52,664 nucleotides of DNA from Anaerolineales bacterium (GCA_028278545.1 JANQED010000042.1:1-52664), one strand, 5' to 3'. Counted from the first letter of the stretch, positions 31,380-41,227 are shown. Notes: generated from the sequence alone by a model not told the origin. A program made the numbers and translations.

Positions 31380-31715
31380 ATGAGCAAAGTTGTCACCTGC
31401 CCCGTGGCGCGTTTCCCGGGGACGGTCACGCTGTCAGATCCGCTGACCTACCCCCAATCCATCGCTTTTGCGCAGGCGCTGAACGACATCGACGAACTGC
31501 CGACGGGGACGCGCCAGGAGCTGTACGACTTCGTCAAGATCATGGTCCCGGCGATCGCCCAGTGTGTGGAGCAGTGCGACATCGATGGCGTGGAGCTGAA
31601 GGCTGAGCTGTTCCCCAGTACGCCCAACATCGCGGCGCAAAAGCTGCTGGCCTGGCTGACCGAGGAAGTGCTGGCCCTGTTCCGCGACGCGGAGCCTGAC
31701 GACCCAAACGAATAA
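31380..31715 (+). CDS. Tail assembly chaperone, first frame
   Basis: A 111-residue acidic helical protein (YPQSIAFAQALNDIDELP, LLAWLTEEVLALF). It occupies the gpG-like position between tail-tube and tape-measure genes. Near the end, codons GAC CCA AAC GAA TAA contain the heptamer CCCAAAC in the proper phase for -1 slippage, which would fuse it to the next frame. gpG-type and fused gpGT-type proteins guide tape-measure assembly. Confidence 0.75.
   Translation: MSKVVTCPVARFPGTVTLSDPLTYPQSIAFAQALNDIDELPTGTRQELYDFVKIMVPAIAQCVEQCDIDGVELKAELFPSTPNIAAQKLLAWLTEEVLALFRDAEPDDPNE
31703..31709 (+). promoter_or_regulatory. Programmed -1 frameshift slippery heptamer
   Basis: C CCA AAC is read in the zero frame as X XXY YYZ, the canonical -1 slip pattern. 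After slipping, decoding continues CCC AAA CGA ATA ATG into the downstream chaperone frame. The zero-frame stop follows two codons later. Confidence 0.7.
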
Positions 31716-32008
31716 TGGCCGCCGCCTATGCCGTGGCAGACGGCGGCCCGATGCGCCTATCGCCAGAGCTGAACATCCTGGCTAAGGTCAACCGCTACGG
31801 GGCTATCCCCGTGTTCGGCGGGCCGATGAGCGCCAAGACGATCTACAGCCTGGAGCTCGCCGAGCAGGTGACGCTGGCCCACCGTCAGCGCGCCGCCGCC
31901 GGGAAGTCCTGGGCGGATTGGGCAGAAGAACACCCCGAGATGGCTGGTTTTTTAGCCGCTGCGGAAGCCGCGGCGATTCAACAAGGTTATCTTAGAGAAC
32001 CCGACTAA
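31715..32008 (+). CDS. Tail assembly chaperone, second frame
   Basis: A 97-residue frame, -1 relative to the preceding one; TAATG joins stop and ATG. FGGPMSAKTIYSLELAEQV and EHPEMAGFLAAAEAAAIQQG look like the C-terminal part of a gpT-like protein. It may be made as the tail of a frameshift fusion, by coupled reinitiation at the overlapping ATG, or both. It also overlaps the tape-measure ATG by the same TAATG pattern. Confidence 0.7.
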   Translation: MAAAYAVADGGPMRLSPELNILAKVNRYGAIPVFGGPMSAKTIYSLELAEQVTLAHRQRAAAGKSWADWAEEHPEMAGFLAAAEAAAIQQGYLREPD

Positions 32009-34668
32009 TGACTAATAGAGTAGAGATCATCATCGATGCGCTAAACCTTGCTATTGATGAAGTCAAAGCAATGGATAAAGGGATGGAAGTGTTGGGGGAT
32101 TCTGCGCGCAAAGGCAGCAAGGGTTTAGACGAGGCCAAAAAATCAGCCAGTATTCTCAAAACAGATTTTGTTAACTTAAATCAAACGGTAGACTCGTATA
32201 CTGCCAATCTCAAGGAAGCGACGCCGCAAAATATTAGATTCGCAAAAACATTTCAGGACATCAAGAAAAGGGTGGATGAAGGGACACTTTCCCTGGATAA
32301 GGCTCAAAGAGAGTTAGATCAACTCCAAAGGGAGATGAAAGAAGTCGATGCTCAGGGAAAGAAGTTTGGACAAAACTTTACAAAAAACTTCTCTTTAATG
32401 CAAGGAAAGTTCTTGGCGGTTGCTGCGGGCATAACTGCCGCTGGTTTTGCGGCAAAGAAGGCTTTTGATTTCGCCAAAGAAGGGGCAGAAATCCGGCTTG
32501 TCGAGGAAAGGTTTGATAGATTAGCAGTATCTATTGGTACAACGGGGGAAGCTTTAAGGGGTGACTTGTTCGAGGCCATGGGGGGAATTGTAAGCAAAAC
32601 AGAGGCCATGAGTGGAGCACTCGACTTAATGGCCCTGGGGCTGGTGAAGAACCACAACGAAGCGGTCAGGATGGCGGGCATCGCTGGCAAGCTGAATATG
32701 GATATGAACCAGCTTGTCTTGACGTTATCCAACCAAACTACGATGCGCTTTGATGCCTTGGGTGTTTCCGTAGACGGCTTCAAAGAGAAAGTTGATAAAC
32801 TAAAAGACTCTGGTATGGACGCGAGCCAAGCGTTCTCGACGGCCTTTATGCAGCAAGCCGAAGAGCAGATCGAGAAGATGGGGGATGTGGCTGACTCCAC
32901 AATGGGGGAGTTTCAAGAGTTGGAAGCGAATTTTAAAGACGTACTGGATGAAATGCGCTCGGATGCACTAGAAGGTATTGTTGTTCCGGTTAGATTTATC
33001 AATGAGGGATTCAAAAAGCGAGAAGAAGTCAAAAAGGAGGAAGATGAGATAAGGGAGGCGTTTGAGAAAAATATACTTACGCAAGAGGATTATATTGACC
33101 ATCAAGAAAGAATTGCTGAGTCCTGGGGGGTGTTGGCAGATTTAGAACATGACAGGACTTTAGAACTAGTAGCTATTAGAACAGAAACATTAGATGCAGA
33201 CACCATACATCTCACACGGAGCACTAATGAACTAATAAAAGCCGCCATTAGTGCTGACAAGGTAATGCTGCAATACGCAGTGGACACGGAAAAAGCCGCC
33301 GGTGCCACCAAAAACCTGAAATCGTCTTTGCGGGATTTGCAGGGGAGCAAGATCAACCTTGCGGATATGGTGGAGATGGGGAATTTTAAAGAGAAGCTGG
33401 CATTTGACGAAATCTTTGCTGGAAATCGCTGGCAAGACGCATCCAATATCCAGGGGGCAATGACCGACCATTTGCTGGCCCAAGCCCAGGCCATGGCTGA
33501 GCTAGGAGCAAAGGGATACGATGTTACTGGCATGTACGATGTGTACATGGATGCGTTGGCGCGCACGGACCCTGAGTTGGCAAAGAACATGGAAGCGTCT
33601 CAGGCGATGACGGGCTTCCTTGGCGATTTGGACGAAGCCTTTAAGCATGGCGTGATTTCGGGGGAAGAATATTTTGCGATCTTCGACGATCTTTACGACA
33701 ACATCTTGGCAGGTATGGATCCCGTCGAAGCGTTTACGCAAGCCACTGAAGACCTGGGCACGGCCTGGGATACATTTTCGGCCAAAGGCGATGCAACTGA
33801 TACACTGGCTAATCTGTTGCCGGAGGAAGACGCTCAGGCCATGAAGGAAGCTATTGGTATGGATGGCCTGGCGGGGGCTGCAAGCGATGCTACAACTGAG
33901 TTTGAAAATCTAGCAAGCGTTATGCCCGACAATAGTGAAAATATTATTGCTTCAATTAGTGATGTTTCGCTGGCATTGGAAACTTTTGAGAGCGGCTATA
34001 TTACCCCCGCCTCTTTATCAATGGCGACGATTGCTGAGAAATTGCCTGCTGACGAAGAAACCCTAAAACAATCCATCGAGAATGTTTCTACCAAGCTCAA
34101 CGAAACCCTGGTCGCCCAGCTATCTGCTGGTGCGACAAAAGCAACCACGATAAACACTCAAATGGATGAGCTTAAAGACAAGGATGTGACCGCTACTATT
34201 CGGGTTAATGTGATTGGTGCGCCGGGTTGGTTGAGCGGCGCCGGGGTGACCGTCCCAGTAACCCCAGTGGATGAAGAAGATGATGGAGGGGGTGAGGGAG
34301 AAGCATGGATGAGCCTAAACGACCTAGTCGAATTGACAGATGACTTTGATATTCGCGAACGAAGCGCGAATGAGGCAAATAATGATGATGATGATGATGG
34401 TGGCGCAGGAGTACCACACAAAGGGGGGCAAGTACAGTATGGTAGTCCGTATATTTGGAAGCCGGGCGAGGAACTTTTTATCCCAAGTACAGATGGATAT
34501 GTAATCCCCAACAGACAGGTATCCGACATTCTGAATTTGGGGGGAATGGGGGCATTGGAGAGCAAGCTGGGTGAGTTGAACCAAAATATGACCATGCTCT
34601 TGGCGCGCACGCCGACGGCGGGTGACATCGCGCGGGCGGTGGTTTCGGCGGTGCAGACTACGGTGTAG
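32008..34668 (+). CDS. Tail tape-measure protein
   Basis: An 886-residue protein with an early coiled coil (about 40-125; TLSLDKAQRELDQLQREMKEV), then a hydrophobic segment (FLAVAAGITAAGFAAKKAF, about 132-150), the conserved VEERFDRLAVSIG-type region and a long Glu/Asp-rich helical body. The C-terminal end has a GG-rich region and MTMLLARTPTAGDI. Its length governs tail length, here roughly that of a medium siphovirus tail. It is more AT-rich than the adjacent structural genes, so it may be mosaic in origin. Confidence 0.85.
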   Translation: MTNRVEIIIDALNLAIDEVKAMDKGMEVLGDSARKGSKGLDEAKKSASILKTDFVNLNQTVDSYTANLKEATPQNIRFAKTFQDIKKRVDEGTLSLDKAQRELDQLQREMKEVDAQGKKFGQNFTKNFSLMQGKFLAVAAGITAAGFAAKKAFDFAKEGAEIRLVEERFDRLAVSIGTTGEALRGDLFEAMGGIVSKTEAMSGALDLMALGLVKNHNEAVRMAGIAGKLNMDMNQLVLTLSNQTTMRFDALGVSVDGFKEKVDKLKDSGMDASQAFSTAFMQQAEEQIEKMGDVADSTMGEFQELEANFKDVLDEMRSDALEGIVVPVRFINEGFKKREEVKKEEDEIREAFEKNILTQEDYIDHQERIAESWGVLADLEHDRTLELVAIRTETLDADTIHLTRSTNELIKAAISADKVMLQYAVDTEKAAGATKNLKSSLRDLQGSKINLADMVEMGNFKEKLAFDEIFAGNRWQDASNIQGAMTDHLLAQAQAMAELGAKGYDVTGMYDVYMDALARTDPELAKNMEASQAMTGFLGDLDEAFKHGVISGEEYFAIFDDLYDNILAGMDPVEAFTQATEDLGTAWDTFSAKGDATDTLANLLPEEDAQAMKEAIGMDGLAGAASDATTEFENLASVMPDNSENIIASISDVSLALETFESGYITPASLSMATIAEKLPADEETLKQSIENVSTKLNETLVAQLSAGATKATTINTQMDELKDKDVTATIRVNVIGAPGWLSGAGVTVPVTPVDEEDDGGGEGEAWMSLNDLVELTDDFDIRERSANEANNDDDDDGGAGVPHKGGQVQYGSPYIWKPGEELFIPSTDGYVIPNRQVSDILNLGGMGALESKLGELNQNMTMLLARTPTAGDIARAVVSAVQTTV

Positions 34669-34670
34669 CC

Positions 34671-36236
34671 ATGGCTAACGAGATGAAGAACCAGTTGATC
34701 GGGTTCCCCTTCGGGCTGACGTACCCTTACGTCCCCGGGGCGTTCGAGTTCGAGCTTTACCTGGCGGGCGCGTGGGTCAAGGTCACCGAGGATGTGCGCA
34801 CGTCGGTGATGCCCAACATCAGCAAGGGCATCCAGGGCAGCGGCCCCAAGGCGCGCGCCGCCAGCATCGGGGTGCTGAAATTCGCCCTGGACAACAGCAC
34901 GGGAAACAGCGGCGGCTTGTTGGGCTACTATTCGCCGGGTCACGCCAACGCCCGGGGCGGCTTCGACCTGGGGTCGAAGGTGCGCTTCAACATCTACGTC
35001 GGCAGCATGCCTTATTACAAGTTCATCGGGCGGATTGTGGATATCGAGCCGACGGCGGGGCAGCACGGGGCGCGGCTGGTGCAGGTCACCGCCGAGGACT
35101 TCATAGGGCAGATGGCGCGCCACAAGCTGAAACGCGTGGCGGTGCAGACCAACCAGCGCATGGACCAGCTCATGGCGACAGTGGTCGGCAACATGACGAA
35201 CGCACCCGAGGCCACCAGCTACGCCACCGGGCCGGAGACCTTCCCCTACGCCCTGCATGTGGAGCAAGACGAGCGCACCACGGCACTGGCGGTGGCGCAG
35301 AAGGGCGCGCAGTCTGATTATGGGTATGTCTACGAGAAGGGCGACGGCACGCTGGTCTACGAGAGCCGGCACACACGCAACAAAAACACCAGCGTGCTGG
35401 CGACGGTCAACGACACGATGCAGGACGCCAGCATCGTGCGCAGCTCAGACTTGATCTATAACGAGATCAAAGCGGTGACTTACCCGGTGGAAATCGACAC
35501 CACGGTGACTACGCTGGCAACCTTGCAGCAAGAGATACAGATCATGCAGAACGACAGCGAAACCAAGACCTTCCGCTACCGCGACCCCAACAGCGGCGCA
35601 ACGCGGGTGACGGGCACGGAAATGGTCACGCCGGTAGCCGACACGGACTACAAGATGAGTTCGGCTTCCGGCGATAACGGCAACGATCTCAATGGCGATC
35701 TGGATATCTCGGTGACCTTTGGGGCCAACTCTGCCGAAGTTACCTTCACCAACAACAACACCGCCAACGTGGGCTATCTAAATTATTTCAGGCTGCGGGG
35801 CAAGGGCATCTATGTGTATGACAAAGTCGAGCACGTGGAAGAGGACGCCACCAGCCAGAGCAACCACGGGGAGCGCTCGCTGGTGTATGACATGCCCTAT
35901 CAGAACGACCCTAACGTGGGCGAGAGCTTTGCCACCGAGCTTGAGAAATTGTATGCCGATGCCGCCGACCGGCCCGAGCAGGTGGTGCTGATGTCTAAAG
36001 AAGATGGCAGCCACTGGGCGACCATCGCCCAGGCAGAGCCAGGTCAGCGCCTGACCATTGCCGAGACGATATCGGGGTTGAGCGACGATTATTTCATCAA
36101 CGGCTACAACATGACGATCATGCCGCCCGATATCGTGCAGGCGGAGTATTTCCTGGAGATCGCCCCGCCTTCTAACTATCTCAGGCTGGATCATGCCACC
36201 CTGGGCAAGATCGGGACGGGGAAGTTGGGTTTCTGA
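34671..36236 (+). CDS. Baseplate/distal-tail structural protein
   Basis: A 521-residue protein following the tape measure by 2 nt, where distal-tail and hub proteins normally sit. Residues about 60-140 read as a beta-barrel hub (GSKVRFNIYVGSMPYYKFIGR, IVDIEPTAGQHG, QVTAEDFIGQM), which resembles hub/late-control proteins. A later YDMPYQNDPNVGESFATELE is typical of long tail hub proteins. GC-rich throughout and intact. Confidence 0.65.
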   Translation: MANEMKNQLIGFPFGLTYPYVPGAFEFELYLAGAWVKVTEDVRTSVMPNISKGIQGSGPKARAASIGVLKFALDNSTGNSGGLLGYYSPGHANARGGFDLGSKVRFNIYVGSMPYYKFIGRIVDIEPTAGQHGARLVQVTAEDFIGQMARHKLKRVAVQTNQRMDQLMATVVGNMTNAPEATSYATGPETFPYALHVEQDERTTALAVAQKGAQSDYGYVYEKGDGTLVYESRHTRNKNTSVLATVNDTMQDASIVRSSDLIYNEIKAVTYPVEIDTTVTTLATLQQEIQIMQNDSETKTFRYRDPNSGATRVTGTEMVTPVADTDYKMSSASGDNGNDLNGDLDISVTFGANSAEVTFTNNNTANVGYLNYFRLRGKGIYVYDKVEHVEEDATSQSNHGERSLVYDMPYQNDPNVGESFATELEKLYADAADRPEQVVLMSKEDGSHWATIAQAEPGQRLTIAETISGLSDDYFINGYNMTIMPPDIVQAEYFLEIAPPSNYLRLDHATLGKIGTGKLGF

Positions 36237-36237
36237 T

Positions 36238-36630
36238 ATGGTGCTGACAGCCAACCCCAAAGTAAAGGCGCGTTTGAACCACGGCCGCTGGATCGTGGAT
36301 TGTCCGCTGGGCTGCAACAGCGCGTCACTGGTTTATCCGGGCAAGCCGTATATCTGTGGGGATCATTACCCCAGGGTGTTTTCCGATGATCCGGGTGCCG
36401 CAGCCGACGAGGTCGCCAGGGCTTACGAACTCAAGCACGTCTACGATGTCGTTTTCCCAGGGGACAAGGCGGACATCGAGAGGGCCTTGAAAAGCCGCCC
36501 CCTCGATCTGCAGAACTGGTTCCCAAACGGACATCCGCTGGCGATCGAGTGGGATCTGCCCCACGGCCAGAGTCCGCAAGGTTTGATCGACGAAGAAAGA
36601 ACCCATTACAAAAAGGATTTGGTGAGATAA
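36238..36630 (+). CDS. Phage tail-region protein of unknown function
   Basis: A 130-residue protein with two Cys pairs (CPLGC near residue 22, then CGDH near 40), possibly a metal-stabilised fold. Start 36238 follows the hub gene stop immediately. DVVFPGDKADIERALKSRPL and QNWFPNG are reminiscent of conserved phage tail-associated small proteins. No family named. Confidence 0.5.
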   Translation: MVLTANPKVKARLNHGRWIVDCPLGCNSASLVYPGKPYICGDHYPRVFSDDPGAAADEVARAYELKHVYDVVFPGDKADIERALKSRPLDLQNWFPNGHPLAIEWDLPHGQSPQGLIDEERTHYKKDLVR

Positions 36631-37122
36631 ATGGCCTGGACAACTCCGAGAACCTGGGTAACCGACGAGGTGCTGACCGCAGCGCTGCTGAACACGCACC
36701 TGAGGGACAACTTGAACTGGTTGAAGACGCGTGTGGATACGCTTTCGACGCGTGTGATTTCTCTGATGCTTTATGATGATAATACATCTTTGATCATTGG
36801 TGATGGCTTTGCAAATGTTACATATAAGATACCTCAAGAACTGAATGGATGGAACTTATCAGATGCTCACGTTTGTGTGGATACGCCGAGCACTAGCGGT
36901 ACGCCAACATTTCAAGTTCATAATGAAACTGATGGCGTGGACATGCTTTCTACAGCTATAACTATTGACGCAAACGAAAAGACAAGCTATACGGCAGCAA
37001 CTCAGCCCGTGGTGGATACTGACAATGATGATGTTGCTACTGGCGATGAAATTCGAGTGGACTGCGATGTAATAGGAACAGGAACAAAAGGGTGCTTAAT
37101 TCACTTATCTTTTGATCTCTAG
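36631..37122 (+). CDS. Tail protein with WTTPRTWVTDE N-terminal motif
   Basis: A 163-residue protein. The N-terminal TTPRTWVTDEVLTAALLNTH is widely found at the start of phage tail/appendage proteins and probably anchors them. From about residue 50 the sequence turns AT-rich and all-beta, suggesting that a receptor-binding or decoration domain was swapped onto a conserved anchor. It begins directly after the previous stop. Confidence 0.6.
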   Translation: MAWTTPRTWVTDEVLTAALLNTHLRDNLNWLKTRVDTLSTRVISLMLYDDNTSLIIGDGFANVTYKIPQELNGWNLSDAHVCVDTPSTSGTPTFQVHNETDGVDMLSTAITIDANEKTSYTAATQPVVDTDNDDVATGDEIRVDCDVIGTGTKGCLIHLSFDL

Positions 37123-37137
37123 TATAAGGAGAAAGTA

Positions 37138-37677
37138 ATGCCTACGGTTGATTTTGAGCCAGCTCGTGATACGTATGCGGATTCAGATAATCCAAATAAT
37201 AATTATGGCACTGCTGGGCATTTGACTACCGGTCATAATACTGCTGATGATGCTAAGTATAGATTTTATATCTACTGGGATTTGTCAGACTTTTATGGGG
37301 TTACTGTAATTGAGGCGACCTTCATTTGTGATGTCTACCATATGCCAGACGGGAGTCCGAATAACTATGAAACTTACTTGAATGATGATGGAATATTTGT
37401 AGAAACAACTCTGACTTGGAATAGTGGCAAGCCAGCTTATAGCACTCCTTTTGATACTTCTAGTTGGTCAGCAGCAGGCGAGGAGAAGGATTGGACTTCG
37501 CAAGTCCAGGACTGGCTTCGTGGGAATGTGACCAATTATGGTATTCAAGTACAAGCGGAAAATGAATTAGGAGACAATAGGTTGACAATTAGGTCAAGAG
37601 AATATGGTACAGCAAGTCTTAGGCCAATTCTTAGAATACATTATCAGCGACCTTGTGCTGTATGCGCAATGATTTAG
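37138..37677 (+). CDS. DNRLRE-domain appendage protein
   Basis: A 179-residue protein matching the DNRLRE pattern: ARDTYADSDNPNNNYGTAGH, YIYWDLS, LTWNSGKPAY and RDW-like VQDWLRGN, ending LRPILRIHY. This beta-fold binds glycans or cell-wall material and is common in bacterial surface proteins. On a phage it is likely a host-recognition decoration of the tail. AT-rich. AGGAG upstream. Confidence 0.7.
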   Translation: MPTVDFEPARDTYADSDNPNNNYGTAGHLTTGHNTADDAKYRFYIYWDLSDFYGVTVIEATFICDVYHMPDGSPNNYETYLNDDGIFVETTLTWNSGKPAYSTPFDTSSWSAAGEEKDWTSQVQDWLRGNVTNYGIQVQAENELGDNRLTIRSREYGTASLRPILRIHYQRPCAVCAMI

Positions 37678-37687
37678 AAGGTGAGAT

Positions 37688-38206
37688 ATGGGAAAAGCAC
37701 ACTTATTAATAGATGAAGGGACAGGCAAAAAGTTGGCTGTGTACGAGATCAGCGAAGGCGGGCACACGCGTTATATCACGCGCATGTTCTTGGACGGTGT
37801 ACCCTACCTTGAATCAGAAACGACGACCAATGATTCGGACAAAACGATCACTGTGAGCGCAAACGAGCGCTGGGAGGTGCGGGTCATCCGCGTCAAGTTC
37901 ATCGCTGACAACTCTGCGTCGAACCGAAGGCTTGCGATTCGCTTTACTGATGATTCCAATGTTGTTTTGTTCGAGATGCGGGCTGGTGTAGAGCAGGCAT
38001 TGAACACGACACGCTACTATCATTTTGGCGTGGGCCTGCCCGATATGACCGCCTGGCGCGATAGTGATCTGCTCACTACACCGATCCCCGCCATGGGTGC
38101 ACTTGAAGAAAGCTGGAAGATCAGAGTGTGGGACAAAGAGGCCCAGGCTGTGGCGGCTGACGATATGGAAGTCTACATCAGCGGCGTGAAATGGGTGATG
38201 GCGTAA
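37688..38206 (+). CDS. Putative tail appendage protein
   Basis: A 172-residue protein, probably all-beta, with SANERWEVRVIRVKFIADNS and an ending MEVYISGVKWVMA. It lies between the DNRLRE protein and the large LamG fibre, with a ribosome site GGTGAG. A connector or adaptor of the tail fibre is likely, from position only. Confidence 0.5.
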   Translation: MGKAHLLIDEGTGKKLAVYEISEGGHTRYITRMFLDGVPYLESETTTNDSDKTITVSANERWEVRVIRVKFIADNSASNRRLAIRFTDDSNVVLFEMRAGVEQALNTTRYYHFGVGLPDMTAWRDSDLLTTPIPAMGALEESWKIRVWDKEAQAVAADDMEVYISGVKWVMA

Positions 38207-38207
38207 C

Positions 38208-40832
38208 ATGAGCATTGGTCCAGGGCTGTATTATCCACCGCATGTTAATGTCCCGTCGCTGTATCCGTATCCGTTCATGTGGAACTTTGATCCGGACGCG
38301 GTGACGTTCGATGCTAAGATGGCGAAGCGCGCCCTGAGCGCGGGTCCGTTTGATGTTGCGCCTATTTTTCAGGGGGATGCTCACAATACAGACAATTTGA
38401 TTGATGATAGCCTAACGTTTGAAGATGGGAACATGATTCATGGTACTTTCCAGCAACACGCAGACAGCTATCAAGGATCGGTAGCTTTTTGGTGGACTCC
38501 TCCTGTCAGTAGCGGGGGGACTTCCAACTATATTTATCCCTTGCAGGTTGCTAGTAATATCTATTGTCATTGGAGGGAGTCCAACGGGAATTGGTACTTT
38601 AGGGTGGGAAATGTTGCTATGAACGCTGCAACGACTTATGTTGCAGGAAACACTTACTTTATAGTATTTAGGTGGGATGTTAAAAACACATTAGATGGCA
38701 CGAACTATCTCTGTACTTCTGTAAATGATTCTCATACTTTTGGTGGTTCCAGTGCCCCAGGATACCCTGTGACTCTGTGCCATAATGACACTTTATATCT
38801 TGGGAATTCCCAAGGTGCTCGCGAAGCAAACCCCGGAATTATTCAAGGATACACTATCTACCGTCGTCCTCTTTGGGATGGTTCCTATGGGATCAACGTT
38901 GGTAATGGCGACGAAATAAATTTGATGTATAACGCCGGGTCAGGTAAAGACCCTTGCGAAGTCACTGGGTCGTGGGATGTACCTTTTTGTGCTCCAACAA
39001 ACCAATCAGAGGGTGAATTGACAACGGGAGAAGGCGAGGCTTGGTCTCATCCACATGCTTCATCGGTTATTGACGGGTCATTTATGGAGCATGAGAGCCT
39101 GAGAGATACTGGCGAGTCAAATTTTGTTGAGCAAGTTACGAATGTTGGAAGCGTTTTTGGAGGGATTGCCGCTAATAGCCTAGACGATTTGCACGATAAT
39201 GAATTTACAGTTGGGATGTGGATTAGCTGGTCGTTTTTCCATCAAGATCGTTCAAGTCAGGTTATCAGGAAGGGAAACATTAATTCTAACGGCTGGTATT
39301 TGAATATAGGGACTAATAGCATTTACGGAAGGGTGGAGTGTGCTACTACTACTGCAATTTCATTTGATAATGGAGATGCTTCCTTAGTTCCCAACGACGG
39401 CAAAATGCACTATGTTACGATGTATTTTAATGACGCTGGAGATAGAAAGGTATATCTTGCGGTGGACGGCGTTTGGGTATCAACTTACAACATACATCAA
39501 GCCGGGGTGGGGGCGATTGTAAGTGACGCGGCAGCCAATTTTTGTTTAGGGCAGTGCGGACTAGGTAAAATTGGATTTGGTTGGGTAGCAATTTGGTCAG
39601 ACGATCATCATGGACATGGCGTGAATTTTACACCTCCAACCTCGGCCCCCACCTCAGGAGGCAATCTGGTAGAGGCTTGGCACTTGCATGAAGGCACGGG
39701 GAGCACCTGCGCTGCTGAGGTAAGCGGAAGCAACGATCTTACTATTAATAACGGCAACTGGAAGTCTGTCTGGGATACTGTGGGAACTCCATCTAGCGGG
39801 CCAAGTGATATTACTGATTCGGAGCGGGTCTATCAATGGGGGTGTGAGTTTACGTGTGATGCGGCCAATGAAGGGGTCAAGCGGTCACTTTCTGGGCTAA
39901 CGCCAGGGGATGAATATGTTATCCGCGTGGTTGCTCATGAGGACAGCACTCAGAACATCAAGATAGTTGTCTATGATGAAACTAACGGAGCCAATATTAT
40001 CAGCACTACCTTTGGAAGCGGCTCATCCAGAACTGCACCGGGTGTTTATATCAACGAATTTGCCCTGCCCGCTTTGTGTACAGAAATTTCAGTGCAAGTT
40101 CTTGGTTCGGCAAACGCCCAAACGGTCTATCTTCATCAGGTTGAGTTATATGCGCAGAATACGGACTATTCAGCAGGTGATTACGTTGGTGGAAATGGCA
40201 CCGGCTCTCTTTCCAATTGTGAGATGCAGTCCGGCTCCGGTTCTCCATCGGGCAATGCGGTGATTAGGGTTACAGGAGCCAGCCCAACTACATCACTTGA
40301 TTGGGAAATAGCTCTTGATCCTGTTTCGATCACCGTCACCCCGGCGAGCGAGGTAAATTCGACTGAGACAAATGGGCTCAGGGTGGACGGTTTGGACCAA
40401 TGTACGCAACCGATCACGGATATGAGCGCGGGGGAGAAGACAGGTAAGATGTCATTCAAGGTTACTCCGCGCCACGCGGCGGCTGATGTCGCCAAATTTG
40501 GGGAGACGACTCCTTATATTTTTGTTGCTTGGGGAGATGCAGATGACTATATAAAGCTGTATTGGTCTGCTGCAAACACGATCACGCTGGCTTTCAATGA
40601 TGGCGGTGGAGAGCATAGCGACACCTGGGACGCGACGGGCGCAATTGACGCTGATACGGAATATTTGTTCGAGATAGAATGGGATGAAACCCAAATGACG
40701 CTATCGGTGGATAGCGTGGTAAAAATTACTATTAGTCAGCAGCCAACATTCGATGTGGCTCTGGCCACAGCTTATATCGGGCAAGATGGAAGTAATCAAC
40801 AACAAGGCGACGCAGTGTTTGGCGCGCCGTAA
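38208..40832 (+). CDS. Large tail fibre with LamG-like carbohydrate-binding domains
   Basis: An 874-residue protein with at least two LamG/concanavalin-like jelly-roll regions: about 80-240 (GSVAFWWTPPV, YFRVGN, TYFIVFRWDV) and about 320-500 (NEFTVGMWISW, GWYLNIGTN, HYVTMYFNDAG, YLAVDGVWV). A further beta domain at about 735-874 again has SFKVTPRHAA and LAFNDGGGEHSD. Together these suggest the host-binding fibre. The gene starts 2 nt after the previous stop and appears complete. AT-rich relative to the core genes. Confidence 0.75.
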   Translation: MSIGPGLYYPPHVNVPSLYPYPFMWNFDPDAVTFDAKMAKRALSAGPFDVAPIFQGDAHNTDNLIDDSLTFEDGNMIHGTFQQHADSYQGSVAFWWTPPVSSGGTSNYIYPLQVASNIYCHWRESNGNWYFRVGNVAMNAATTYVAGNTYFIVFRWDVKNTLDGTNYLCTSVNDSHTFGGSSAPGYPVTLCHNDTLYLGNSQGAREANPGIIQGYTIYRRPLWDGSYGINVGNGDEINLMYNAGSGKDPCEVTGSWDVPFCAPTNQSEGELTTGEGEAWSHPHASSVIDGSFMEHESLRDTGESNFVEQVTNVGSVFGGIAANSLDDLHDNEFTVGMWISWSFFHQDRSSQVIRKGNINSNGWYLNIGTNSIYGRVECATTTAISFDNGDASLVPNDGKMHYVTMYFNDAGDRKVYLAVDGVWVSTYNIHQAGVGAIVSDAAANFCLGQCGLGKIGFGWVAIWSDDHHGHGVNFTPPTSAPTSGGNLVEAWHLHEGTGSTCAAEVSGSNDLTINNGNWKSVWDTVGTPSSGPSDITDSERVYQWGCEFTCDAANEGVKRSLSGLTPGDEYVIRVVAHEDSTQNIKIVVYDETNGANIISTTFGSGSSRTAPGVYINEFALPALCTEISVQVLGSANAQTVYLHQVELYAQNTDYSAGDYVGGNGTGSLSNCEMQSGSGSPSGNAVIRVTGASPTTSLDWEIALDPVSITVTPASEVNSTETNGLRVDGLDQCTQPITDMSAGEKTGKMSFKVTPRHAAADVAKFGETTPYIFVAWGDADDYIKLYWSAANTITLAFNDGGGEHSDTWDATGAIDADTEYLFEIEWDETQMTLSVDSVVKITISQQPTFDVALATAYIGQDGSNQQQGDAVFGAP

Positions 40833-40844
40833 TGGAGGTTTATT

Positions 40845-41168
40845 ATGGCTAGAGACAATTACAGATACCGGATTGAGAAGGCCCCCGAAACGTCAATCAA
40901 TAAGTTTTTGAAGTTCCTTGTGTGGATTGAACGCAAAACTGGCTCGTCTGAATGGAAGCCCATTGAGAGCGGACATCTTACGATTGAGCTCTCTGGAGAC
41001 GAGGCGAAATCCTGCAATGCCCTCAAAGAGTTTATGGGGTTAGTCGCTGATAAAGTCAAGGAAAAAGGGTTGGCTCAATCTGACGAAGCACTAAATCATG
41101 TGTTGGGCCTGTTTCCAAACGGTGAATGGCCCGAAGGTGGAGTCACTCAATCCATAGATTTGTCGTAG
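40845..41168 (+). CDS. Hypothetical protein closing the tail block
   Basis: A 107-residue protein starting MARDNYRYRIEKAPETSINKFL, with helical middle and acidic C-terminus. GGAGG lies 8 nt upstream of the ATG. It is the last + strand phage gene; the next gene is on the opposite strand and its stop lies 60 nt away. A fibre chaperone would fit the position, but no motif supports this. Confidence 0.5.
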   Translation: MARDNYRYRIEKAPETSINKFLKFLVWIERKTGSSEWKPIESGHLTIELSGDEAKSCNALKEFMGLVADKVKEKGLAQSDEALNHVLGLFPNGEWPEGGVTQSIDLS

Positions 41169-41227
41169 TCTTTGTAGTCACCGCGAGAAAGCGCGCTGAA
41201 ATAGTGGAAGGAAAAATCTGATACCTA

